26,202 bases of DNA. It comes from Chara braunii. Its lineage: Eukaryota > Streptophyta > Charophyceae > Charales > Characeae. Below, one piece after another: positions 8,712 through 16,744 of the stretch. A model generated the notes under the pieces. That model was not told the origin of the DNA. It searched no databases and worked only from the letters and a program-made list of their open reading frames with translations. The first letter of the stretch is position 1; every line of letters begins with the position of its first letter. The translations under genes were made by a program, and so were the position numbers. The stretch is taken from positions 2,489,989 through 2,516,190 of the forward strand of contig BFEA01000128.1 in NCBI GenBank assembly GCA_003427395.1, in the 5' to 3' direction.

Positions 8712-8978
8712 TGATGACGAGGAAAAAGGAACCGCTAGTACCGTTCTAACACCGCCAACGGCAAAACCAAGGGGGATAGCCCTATCGCCCTCCTTGCTAC
8801 TCTGATATTCCTGCTTCGTCGCCGCTTAGTCTTGATCCCTAGACCTTCTGGTTGGAAATCCGATACCGTAACCAATAGTGCCGAGGCCCAAGGTTGAGTC
8901 TAGCATTGACCGACACCTAAATAAGCGGGTATTGTGCGACGCGCAGATCTACCAAGACGTTTTCAAAATCACGATGTT
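8712..8978 (+). pseudogene. LSU rRNA fragment (domain VI, 3' end)
   Basis: Landmarks align in order with the 3' end of LSU rRNA: AGGAACCGCTAG (plant AGGAACCGTTGA), TTGCTAC..TGATATT (GCTACC..TGGATTAT), GTCGCCGCTTAGTCTTGATC (AACGCCTCTAAGTCAGAATC), GTGCCGAGG (ACCACCGAGC), CCTAAATAAGCGGGTATTGT (CTTAAATACGCGACGGGGTA) and CACGATG. The sarcin-ricin loop ACGAGAGGAACC is disrupted as ACGAGGAAAAAGGAACC, which argues against function in a ribosome. Strand is opposite to its neighbour at 8287-8520. Confidence 0.7.
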
Positions 8979-9258
8979 GCCATCCCCCGCCCGTACGCGT
9001 AAGTCACAGGCAAACACACCAAACAAGAGGCAACATCTCTTTAATCCTAGCTTAATCAGAAATAAAAATTTGGCTAGCGATCACGCCGGCTCTTCAGCCA
9101 TCAATAAATAAAAACACGCGCGCCTCAAGCCTGCGCGCCCACACACTCTCTACTCTAGTCGACCATCCAGTCAGCGTAAACCACAAACGCAGCCGCGCCT
9201 CGCGCGGTATACTTAACTTTTATACCAAATTTATTTTCTGTCATTTGCAAAAACCAGG
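8979..9258. other. Spacer, no feature seen
   Basis: No gene recognised; a GCGCGC-rich stretch lies near 9115-9140. Confidence 0.4.
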
Positions 9259-9316
9259 GCGGATACCCTTGTAAGGGTATTCGCACCGACACCGTGTTTT
9301 TCTTTTTTTTCTTTTT
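9259..9316 (+). terminator. Hairpin followed by T-rich tract
   Basis: GCGGATACCCTT and AAGGGTATTCGC (9259-9270/9273-9284) form a nearly perfect stem with one G.T pair. A T-rich tract follows at 9295-9316. The arrangement resembles a transcription or processing signal; equally, the T tract may be the tail of a minus-strand retroelement. No upstream unit is identified. Confidence 0.35.
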
Positions 9317-9404
9317 CCCCCGTTTTCGCAGATGCCGCCAGCTATTTTGGTCCAGTTGCCCCCAGTCTCTGAAATTTTAGATTGAGCCAATTGTTGTTTT
9401 CAAG

Positions 9405-9696
9405 TTGCCTGGGGCCTTGTACTGGTGGCTTAAAGAAAAAGCCTTTTGTTTCTTTTTTTGAAAAAAGAAAGGAAGAACAGCTAGTGGAGAAACAGGACAT
9501 TTGCAGAACAGCTAGTGGAGAGAGGGAGGACACTTTCCCCTGAAAGCCCCAGTACATGCCAGCTATTGGCCGCGGGCCCCTTTCAGAGGCCGCCCTCCGC
9601 TGATTCATTTTATCTACGGCGCTCGACCTCCTTAATTTTTCGGAGAGGCTCAAAACAGGTTCTCCAATTGCCTGGGGCCATGTACTGGTGGTTTAA
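9405..9696. repeat. Direct repeat TTGCCTGGGGCC...TACTGGTGG
   Basis: A 29-base sequence is present at 9405-9433 and 9668-9696 with two differences. A partial inverted version (GCCCCAGTACATG) lies at about 9547. GAACAGCTAGTGGAGA is duplicated between (about 9475 and 9505). The 264-base spacing could mark ends of a small unit, but neither end is diagnostic. Confidence 0.6.
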
Positions 9697-10155
9697 GGGA
9701 TAACCATATGGCCATGAATAGGCCTCATGAGATGGCAGCTTGTTTACTTGCGATGACTGTGGTTGGTGAAACCAGACCAGCGCACGAGGAGATCGGGCTG
9801 GATTTGGACCTCTGGCCAGGGACGTATGCAGCAGGGTTGCCACACTCTGCCAGTTCCTTCCGGTTTGTTCAGGAAATGCTAGCATCAGACCTACCTGTAC
9901 ACAGCAACAACCCCTCACCCATCCATTCACCGGTTCGCCTGGCCTTCATCGGGAAGATGTTTCTGTGACCAATTCATGTATTTTCCATCCGCTGGTGAAT
10001 GGGATATTAGTGTGACGAGGGTTCCTATTGTGCCATATATTTGCGACCCGTTAATTTTGCATCAAGAGCAGGCTTCCCATACATGGATTCTATACCCATA
10101 CGGTATGCTTTTTTGAGAACAAAAGAGAAAATTCTTCAACAATCAGATCCTTTAC
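9697..10155. other. Unassigned stretch
   Basis: An 86-codon plus-strand frame (9708-9968) has no recognisable domain and I do not call it. Nothing else is seen. Confidence 0.35.
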
Positions 10156-10707
10156 ATGAGGATTACATATCACAGAGTGCGTAAACTGCACACACTCAAC
10201 AGCACAAAGCACATGTGCACCACCTTTCTACCTCATTCTTCTCGGGAAGGGAAACGGATGGGAACGGATTCGACACTTGCAATTGACATCATGCGAGTGA
10301 GGCCTCACCTGACTGGAATTCAACTTCAGCTGGGAGATAAGTTCCTCTTCAAACCTAGCTTGAGCAGTGGTATTGCTGATAAAGCTGTCAAAGCTGCCAT
10401 CCAACTTCATCCGAAGTTTGATTTTCTGAACCGGCACACACGAACACCCTTCACGGACAGTCTTTTCAGGACATCCAGTGACGTCCAGGGCTTCACAGTC
10501 TGCAAGAGCAATGTCATATTACCAAGCCGCATCAACAAAAAAAACAGTTTTTTCAGTAGATTTCTGAGTAATTGTCTGTCAGAAAAACGAAGCGTGAATG
10601 ACCGACTTCCCCCGAATAGGACGTACAATCATTATGCATTTATTTGGGGTAACTTTCAGTTCAGATACAGCGATGATTGTACGTTTTATTCGGGGCAAGA
10701 CGGGTAG
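10156..10707 (+). CDS. Unrecognised 183-codon open frame
   Basis: This is the longest frame in 9.3-11.6 kb. The protein is rich in Ser, Arg and Lys with no motif, signal peptide or membrane segment that I recognise. Its last 30 codons run through an inverted repeat (10610-10695), and the minus strand is also open across part of it. No ATG context, intron signals or neighbouring gene support it. It is more likely a chance frame in repeat DNA than a gene. Confidence 0.12.
   Translation: MRITYHRVRKLHTLNSTKHMCTTFLPHSSREGKRMGTDSTLAIDIMRVRPHLTGIQLQLGDKFLFKPSLSSGIADKAVKAAIQLHPKFDFLNRHTRTPFTDSLFRTSSDVQGFTVCKSNVILPSRINKKNSFFSRFLSNCLSEKRSVNDRLPPNRTYNHYAFIWGNFQFRYSDDCTFYSGQDG
10610..10695. repeat. Inverted repeat, 23-bp arms
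   Basis: Arms 10610-10632 (CCCCGAATAGGACGTACAAT...) and 10673-10695 (...ATTGTACGTTTTATTCGGGG) match at 21 of 23 positions around a 40-base spacer. Weaker similarity continues outwards. It could be a foldback element or the end of a MITE. Confidence 0.8.
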
Positions 10708-10826
10708 TCCTTAGGGGCAAGAGCAGATCATCCGTCAAACAACGAGAAACGAACCAATTCTGGGAAGGAGGGATTCCAAGACAACATTTTTCGAGACACT
10801 TGACGGTCCTACAGTTTTCAGGTACA

Positions 10827-10882
10827 TTTGGGTGATCAAGTTTTTTTTGTTGTTGTTTTGTTTTTTTTGGGTGATCAAGTTT
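10827..10882 (-). mobile_element. T-rich insertion flanked by 17-bp direct repeats
   Basis: TTTGGGTGATCAAGTTT occurs at 10827-10843 and 10866-10882 around a 22-base tract made only of T and G (TTG units). Read on the minus strand this is a short A/C tail with a 14-17 bp target-site duplication, as expected if LINE machinery inserted little more than a poly(A) tail. Slippage duplication is an alternative. Confidence 0.5.
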
Positions 10883-11250
10883 AACTTTAACCCGGGTGAG
10901 TGTTGAAGTCCCTGTATGGGGTAAGCGTCGGCCACAGGGCTGGTACGACTGGGCCACACGTAATTTCAGACTCGTCTGCTCTGCGCAGATATCAGATCCT
11001 TTGTGAACTAACCCCACTGGGCTTTCTGGAAAACTCAGTCTGGATAAGGGGGAGCCCACGTCTGGTGTTTCCAGGGTGTCAGGAATCTGCATATGAGTCC
11101 CTGGGGTATCGATGATCTCGTCCCCCGAACCTGGAATCTGAGCAGACCGACAGTGTCAAGTTCTCTTCCTTAACACTATACCTTCTCTGCACGTATTTTG
11201 AATTCGACCTCTTAGACTACTTCGACACGCACGTTACCACATTCTTCTCT
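10883..11250. other. Unassigned stretch
   Basis: No feature recognised; small frames lack domains. Confidence 0.35.
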
Positions 11251-11372
11251 CTTTCTTTTTTTTTTTCCTTTTTTTTTTTTTTTTTTTTTCATGGCAACCA
11301 TGGGACCCGGACACCGGACACTTGCAGACAACTGTCCGGTGATCCGGACATCACCGGACCCGGACAGTGCCA
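11251..11372. repeat. T-rich tract plus CCGGAC island
   Basis: A long T-rich tract (11251-11289) is followed by CATGGCAACCATGG and a GC-rich island in which CCGGAC or GTCCGG occurs about seven times within 85 bases. A related island with CATGGTAACCA next to CCGGAC motifs lies at 12649-12724 in inverse orientation. Confidence 0.7.
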
Positions 11373-11640
11373 ACCGGTGCCAGGAGGTAAAAATGTCTGG
11401 ACCAAAGAAAAAAAGATGATGAAGAAGAAGGGGCGGTGGGGGACAGGTTTACTCACCGTACAACAAGAGCTGATACACTTGCTGACTCAGGACAGAACAG
11501 ATAGCCCCCTACATCAACGAGGGACAGGTTTACACACCGTACAACAGGAAGAGAGAACGCAAAGAGTACCCCTGGTTCACAGTCATCAGGTTGTCTCTAG
11601 AGGAGGTACAACAGAGAAGGGTTATCACGACGAGGAATGA
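11373..11640. repeat. Purine-rich stretch with a duplicated 30-mer
   Basis: GGGACAGGTTTAC.CACCGTA followed by CAACA occurs at about 11450 and 11521, 71 bases apart. An 87-codon frame across it is compositionally biased and has no recognisable domain. Confidence 0.5.
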
Positions 11641-12139
11641 GGGAGGGTTTAGGGTTTTAGGATCCTAATCATCCGGTAACGGCTCAGAAGCTTTAGGGTC
11701 TAGAGGTTTGGCCAGTTGAAACAGCTTAAGACAGCGGTCTTCGGCAGATCATAACTGCTCAAGATGGACGAAGCTAGGGCTGGACAGCACCAGAGGAAAC
11801 AGGGTGGAGGGTGATTGGTAGACATTAAGGGGTGTTTAGGGAAAAGGGAATTGGTATATAGGCATGGTCAGGAAATGTGGGGGTTCAGGGCATGTTGAGG
11901 GACAGGGGGGTTGGTTTTCGGGCCCTAAATGGCGGGTTTGTTGCAGCAGAACTGAGAGGAAAGGGTATAGCACGGCAAGCTGACAGTCAATCCTCCATGC
12001 GGATGGAGTGATCAATGCTGGTCAGGGGTCCTTCGGCCGTACTGCAGGAAGCGTGTGTTTGTAATTATGATGTACTACTTTATCGACTTGCCGGTGGAAT
12101 AGGAACCGGACTGATGCTCCCCAGAATGGAAAAGGAGCC
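11641..12139 (+). mobile_element. LINE 3' UTR and tail (LINE-2 copy)
   Basis: The last part (11951-12139) matches the 3' tail of three other LINE copies in this window: CTGAGAGGAAAGG, GGCAAGCTGACAGTCAATCC, hairpin CTCCAT/ATGGAG (11993-11998/12003-12008), ATCAATGCTGG, GGTCCTTCGGCCG, GACTTGCCGGTGGAATAGGA and GGAGCC. The upstream part is G-rich and starts with a telomere-like AGGGTTTAGGGTTTTAGG (11644-11661), also present in the UTRs of LINE-5 and LINE-6. No ORF2 remnant is attached, so the copy is strongly 5'-truncated. The end is lost in a gap of Ns. Confidence 0.75.
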
Positions 12140-12218
12140 NNNNNNNNNNNNNNNNNNNNNNNNNNNNNNNNNNNNNNNNNNNNNNNNNNNNNNNNNNNNN
12201 NNNNNNNNNNNNNNNNNN
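12140..12218. other. Assembly gap (79 Ns)
   Basis: Unknown bases; the poly(A) end of LINE-2 would be expected here. Confidence 0.99.
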
Positions 12219-12509
12219 CACCTGCTTTGCACTTTGTAGTTCAGGCAGCAGAGCACCTGTCTCGCAGCAAATCAACAAGCACATTCAACTAGCAGACATG
12301 CAGAGTTGCAAACAGTGCAAAGCAGGCACTAGACTAAGGAAACAGAGGAGGGAAAATTGAAAAAAGACTAAAAAGTATGATTAACTTGAAGTTTGAACTT
12401 TGAATTAAGTAATTTATGTTCATAAGTTCATATAACTTTAAAGTTTAAAGTTCGAACTTTGCAGTTCAATTCAGAACGTCAGAGTCTTCAGACTGGCAGC
12501 ACTGTCAGT

Positions 12510-12510
<1 letters not shown>
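12219..12510. other. AT-rich spacer with palindromes
   Basis: No gene seen. AAAGTTCGAACTTT (12447-12460) is a perfect 14-base palindrome, echoed by GAAGTTTGAACTTTG near 12388. Confidence 0.5.
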
Positions 12511-12601
<91 letters not shown>

Positions 12602-12609
12602 GCGCGCGG
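12511..12609. repeat. Compound microsatellite (CT)n(CA)n(CG)n
   Basis: About 24 CT units (12511-12558), about 20 CA units (12559-12598) and several CG units in direct succession. Both strands are open across it, giving Ser-Leu and His-Thr type frames that are not genes. Confidence 0.95.
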
Positions 12610-12648
12610 CACGTCGAAGTGGCCACTTTGAAATTGCTCGTGCCTTGC

Positions 12649-12712
12649 ATGGACCGGACACCAGACCCAGACATGTTGTTCCGGACTGTCTGGAACCCGG
12701 TCCGGACGTTCG
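12649..12712. repeat. CCGGAC/GTCCGG island
   Basis: GACCGGACACC, TTCCGGACTG and GGTCCGGACGTTCGG cluster within 64 bases next to the poly(A) end of the LINE-3 tail. It resembles 11290-11372. Confidence 0.65.
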
Positions 12713-12724
12713 GTTGGTTACCAT

Positions 12725-12945
12725 GTTTTTTTTCCTGTTTTTTTTTTTGTGATAAAACAGGTCCTTTTCGCCCTGGCTCCATATCCATTCTGGGTAGCAT
12801 CTGTCCGGTTCCTATTCCACTGGCAAGTCAGAAGTACATCAAGAACACCCTCACATTTCCTTCCATACCCCTGAACAGCATTGATTGCTCCAGAATGCAG
12901 ATCTCTGGAGGATTGACTGTCAGCTTGCCATCCCTCTTCCTGAAT
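12725..12945 (-). mobile_element. LINE 3' tail with poly(A) (LINE-3 copy)
   Basis: Minus strand: GGCAAGCTGACAGTCAATCC, hairpin CTCCAGA/TCTGGAG (12888-12894/12904-12910), AATCAATGCTG, CTTGCCAGTGGAATAGGAAC, CCGGAC and GGAGCCAGGGCG, then A-rich sequence (12725-12750). It matches the tails at 11951, 22502 and 23901. The inner stem differs from the other copies but stays complementary. Upstream sequence (12946-13780) is not recognisably LINE. Confidence 0.8.
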
Positions 12946-13779
12946 CCAGCTATCCCGTCTTTCATTCCATGCCCTTCACCGTGGTTTCCCTTTCTTTCTC
13001 TGTTCCAACGTCTGGCTGTAAGTCTCATTGTCTCTTCTCATCTTATTATTTCCTCCTCCCTCCATGCTCCTTACCTCTCAGAGTCTCCTCTCCCCCCGCC
13101 TTCCTTTCTCTAGTAGACCCCTCTTCACATTCTCTCCTCCTCACCAGACTTTATGTCTGTGGCTATGGCTTCCCTCCAAACCAACCCTCAGGCATGGCAC
13201 CGCTTCTCCCTCCTCCACTTGGTCGGAAACTTTGCCGCAAAGATTTGCTCTACGGTGCCTCCACGCTCGATGCGGGTTAGCACCAGGGCATCCCGCTTGG
13301 CAAAACACAGCACCCGCCTCCTCACTCACGTAGTTGCATTAGCGCTAACCTGTGGTGGTAGCGCTCAGAGCTTTCAGGAGCAAACTCTTTTATTCCAAAA
13401 GTGTTACATCCTTGGACACTAGTTCCTAATGTTTCTTTTGTCACCATTTCCATACCCTCCCTTGGTACCTTGGACGTTCCTATGGCTACTTTCGAGCCTA
13501 TACAAGCGTTCACTTCTGCTCCTCTCACTCTCTCATTCCCAAACCATGCAGATGAGGCCAGGACAGATGGCCGCCCGAAACACGTTCGGTATTGCCAGCT
13601 CCCTGACACTATTGCTATTGATGTTCATGTCGACCGTGTTTGGGGGATATCAGTCGGGCTATTATTGAGTTTCAACTTTCAAGTTTATCATACTTGGCTC
13701 CGCTCAGGATGGACTCTCATAGACTTGTGTATACCAGCATCTCCTTTGCGGGCACTAGTGCAATGAATTGCAGTTTTTC
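12946..13779. other. Unassigned stretch with long open frames
   Basis: Several 80-200 codon frames are open on both strands (for example 12885-13280 and 13401-13766, plus), but none shows a recognisable domain and they overlap each other. The start is pyrimidine-rich. It may be the diverged 3' UTR of LINE-3 or another repeat. Confidence 0.3.
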
Positions 13780-13921
13780 ACGCGGGCTGTCTACTAACTA
13801 GATGTGGCTGTGTCTGCTGTTTCTTGTTTTGAGCCCTGCGGGAATTGATCCTGTGACCTGAAGTTGGTATGTGTTGTTAGTAGCCTCTACTTAGCAGCTA
13901 GGCCGTTCGGCCTTTGTTGTT
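13780..13921 (-). mobile_element. tRNA-derived SINE candidate
   Basis: Minus strand: GGCCGAACGGCCTAGCTGCT, AAGTAGAGGCTACTAAC and, about 40 bases on, AGGATCAATTCCCGCAGGG. GGATCAATTCC (13841-13851) is close to the pol III box B GGTTCRANTCC, and CTAGCTGCTAAG resembles a box A region. The layout is that of the tRNA-like head of a SINE. It lies just outside the inverted LINE segment. The 3' end is undefined. Confidence 0.4.
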
Positions 13922-13952
13922 TTGTCCTTTTCTGCTTTCTAGAAACCCGGTA

Positions 13953-14373
13953 GGCCCAGTACTCTGTTGCTTCTCTGCAACGTATTAGACAGTGGAGCAT
14001 GTCTTCTGGTTCATTATCCGCGCATATTGTACATACATCTGAGCTGTTGGGATCGTTCTTATGTCTCCCGATGTGCAGCCATTGATTAACCGGTAAGGCC
14101 ACGTAAGCAGTTAGCCATTGGAGGCTCCTAATTTTCACTGGTCTGATTGATTTAATTTTTTTCCATGGGATTTGTGGGATCTGGCTGGCGTCCTGACCCA
14201 TTAGTTTGGACCATCTATTTCTGATTATGGGGTCCAGGTCCTTGGTTTTAAGGAATAACCTATAGCCCAGTTTGACTGAGTAGTCCTGTATGTGGGTATC
14301 CGTCTTGACAATTTTGTTCCTTCCTTGTGTCCAAGCCCATTCTGCCGGGTCAAATTCCAGGTCCTGATTGCTG
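13953..14373 (-). pseudogene. LINE ORF2 zf-RVT region, inverted segment (LINE-4, part B)
   Basis: Read on the minus strand, the frame contains DYSVKLGYRLF (the FSVKSAYRLL-type motif before the zinc region), SLQWLTAYVALPVNQW, and a Cys-x2-Cys ... His-Cys-x3-Cys array (CTICADNEPEDMLHCLIRC), then EATEYWA. Homology to LINE-5 (23266-23889) stops at EATEYWA, and unrelated codons run on to a stop at 13887. The segment is cut on its upstream side by the LTR element at 14373 and resumes at 21862. Removing the LTR element and one GCTG copy leaves the frame open. Confidence 0.8.
14370..14373. other. Target-site duplication, left copy (GCTG)
   Basis: GCTG immediately precedes the TG of the 5' LTR and recurs at 21862-21865 after the CA of the 3' LTR. 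Confidence 0.65.
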
Positions 14374-15473
14374 TGCGAGGAACAAGCCCTCAAGGGGCCC
14401 TATCAGACATCACATGATCTGGGCTAAGCCCCCCAGCAAGCCAAGTGCCCGCCCTAAGTGAAGGAGGGCCTGAATATTCGTCAGAGGCAAAATTCGACAT
14501 TTCCATATGTGGGTATTCACGCTCTCGCAGCACGCCAGTTGGTTGGATAGTCGCGTGAGCCTCACAAACCTGTGTCATACAGTTGGCCCAGGCCTTGACA
14601 GTTGCGCCTGGGCACATATACACAAAGCAGGGCCGATACATTGGGAAGCAGGCCATCGGCCCTTGCAAAAGCAGTACCACCGACGCACCTGCCTGGGAGC
14701 CCTGCACAGATGCAGCAAACAGCCCAAGTCCGGAGACTCAGGCCGTGCCCAACTGAAAAGGGCCCAGGCTTTCAACTGCAGTCTCGGGCCTGGGCACATG
14801 GTCTGAGGCCCAACTGGAAGCTACTGGAAGCTTCCAGCCAGGCCATACGCAGCATCCAGGAGGCTGCCACTTCCATAAAAGAAGTGAGGCAGCCCACACC
14901 AGGTATTCTGGCCAGTGCTGGCAATGCGGAAGTGCTGCTGCGCTCTCGCTTGATGCTGCGCTGCTGCCAAGGGCGCTGACGGGGCGCATAGTGGTGAAGT
15001 GGGGCGCTGCAGGGCAGCGGGGCGCAGGCGGCCATAGCCGGGCTGCCGGGCGCCAGGGGGTAAGGCGGGCGATCGAGTGGTATTCAGGGTAGGAGGCGAG
15101 TGTGGGGTAATCAAGTTCTGATTGAGGGTGACGAGATACATACCTGTTGCATGAAGAGAGGTCGGCTATGGAGTTGACAGTCATGTACATTGGTCTTCGA
15201 GAGTCGAAGTGAGCCTGTTGCGTGAACCAGCTGTAGGTAGGATAGTCGGGCAGAGTAGGCTGGGCGCTGGGCACCAGACAGAGAAGAGCGACTTTGGATA
15301 CTGTGTTGGTGTGACCTACAGGCTTGGACATTGACTCATCATTTCATTGTATTGCTCTATATGGATGGTTTTCTCGGTGCATTTGTACTCTCTGCTTGGA
15401 CACGACTACTTGGACATCTGTGTGATTTCGCAACTTGGTTTTCTGTATATCGTTCACACTCATATTCCTTGCA
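14374..15473 (+). repeat. 5' LTR
   Basis: Starts TGCGAGGAACAAGCCCTCAA, ends TATTCCTTGCA. It contains a perfect palindrome CTGGAAGCTTCCAG (14824-14837) and a TATA-like CCATAAAAG (14873-14881). Frames open inside it on both strands are shared by the 3' LTR and are not genes. Confidence 0.93.
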
Positions 15474-15476
15474 ATT

Positions 15477-15488
15477 TGGTATCGGAGC
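15477..15488 (+). promoter_or_regulatory. Primer binding site (initiator Met-tRNA type)
   Basis: TGGTATCGGAGC lies three bases after the LTR end and differs by one base from TGGTATCAGAGC, the complement of the 3' end of plant initiator Met-tRNA that primes minus-strand synthesis in many plant retroelements. Confidence 0.85.
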
Positions 15489-16741
15489 TAGTTGGTGATC
15501 GCCGCTTACCTGGCACCGGCGACATTGTTACTTGGTGCGCTGAAGATGCTTCATGTGCAGTAAGGATACTTTGGCGCTGGTTTGATTGAGCGGGGCCCAG
15601 GTAGAGGGGCCGGCCACTGGAAGGCTGTGGCGACAGCGGGTGTATGCATGATGATGAGAGTATGCTGACGTGGCATTTTGGTTGAGGTGGCACTGCATTG
15701 CGTTGTGGGTGGTACCGACGCTATTGACCGGTCATGGAAATGCACGTCGGCCCAATTGGTGAGAAATCTGTAGTTGGGGGAAGCCATCCCCAGGTACGTT
15801 GTTCCCATTCCTTATCTACCCTCTCAATCTCTTCTTACCATGAGGAAGAGAGTCCAACTTGAGTGTCCTCTCTTTGGTGAGGAGTCGTGTGTGCTCTACC
15901 TTGAGAGACGACATTCTTCCCGGTGGCGCATCTGGCAGGAGAGGGCGGTGCCTCTAAAGGGCCCTGGTCAAAGGACGGGTCACGGTCACCATGCCAAACC
16001 ATGGGTAGTAGAACACGCAGGCCATGCTGCTTTGTCCATTGAGGCTCTTTGCTGCGCTGATAGAAGGGGTGTGCGGACTGACCAGTCCTACGTAGACGCT
16101 CCCAGACCGTCTATAAACATTTCTGGTTGGGGTTTGAACTGTCCACTGGCTGTGACCGTTGTCCTGATTGCGACGTTAAGGAATTTTTGAGGACTCTCGG
16201 GGGCTGTCCTTAAATTGCCTCTTGATCAGCCATATCAGTCAGACGTAAGGCTCGTTGCACGCGAGGGTAAACAATGGGCAGGCTGGTCATAAGCATACTT
16301 CTTGGGCACAGTGGTGGGTAGTGGTTGCACACCTTAGACATCGCAACTTGATGATGCTCACAGGTACGTTGGATACAGGGGAAGGGGATTCCAATTGAGA
16401 ACTCAACTGAACATCACTACTTTACCCATTGTGCATACATCTGCTCATTGTAGTTTATTTTTATCTTGATTAGTTGCTTGGCAGGCTGCTAACACCTAAC
16501 AGACAGCCTAGAGTAGGACTGTAATCTACCACATGAGTTCTTCTTAAAGCTTTTGTGCAGAACTAATCAAAGATAGAGGTGAACTACATGGGAACAGTTT
16601 GTGTAGGAGCTGTTGATGCCGTTTGACTACTAGTCTAGGTAACTCACCGGATATCAATTATTTTATTTATTTTTAGAACCAGTCAGACGTATGTTGCGGT
16701 AGGTCCCAGAGAGGACATTAGTGCAAACAGCGTCTGCCTAG
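15489..16741 (+). other. Untranslated leader of the LTR element
   Basis: About 1.25 kb between PBS and gag. A 138-codon frame (15774-16190) has no recognisable domain and is not called. This is the expected place for packaging and dimerisation signals, none of which I can identify. Confidence 0.6.
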
Positions 16742-16744
16742 CCC

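Noticed and set aside
12015-12284. Open frames across the N gap
   Set aside because: They exist only because Ns are read as open codons.
12508-13113. 201-codon plus-strand frame and overlapping minus frames
   Set aside because: Translation of the CT/CA microsatellite followed by LINE tail sequence on the opposite strand.
14738-15331. 197-codon minus-strand frame in the 5' LTR, repeated in the 3' LTR
   Set aside because: It is interrupted or altered between the two LTRs and explained by LTR sequence; no domain.
15774-16190. 138-codon frame in the leader of the LTR element
   Set aside because: No recognisable domain and located in the normally untranslated region before gag.
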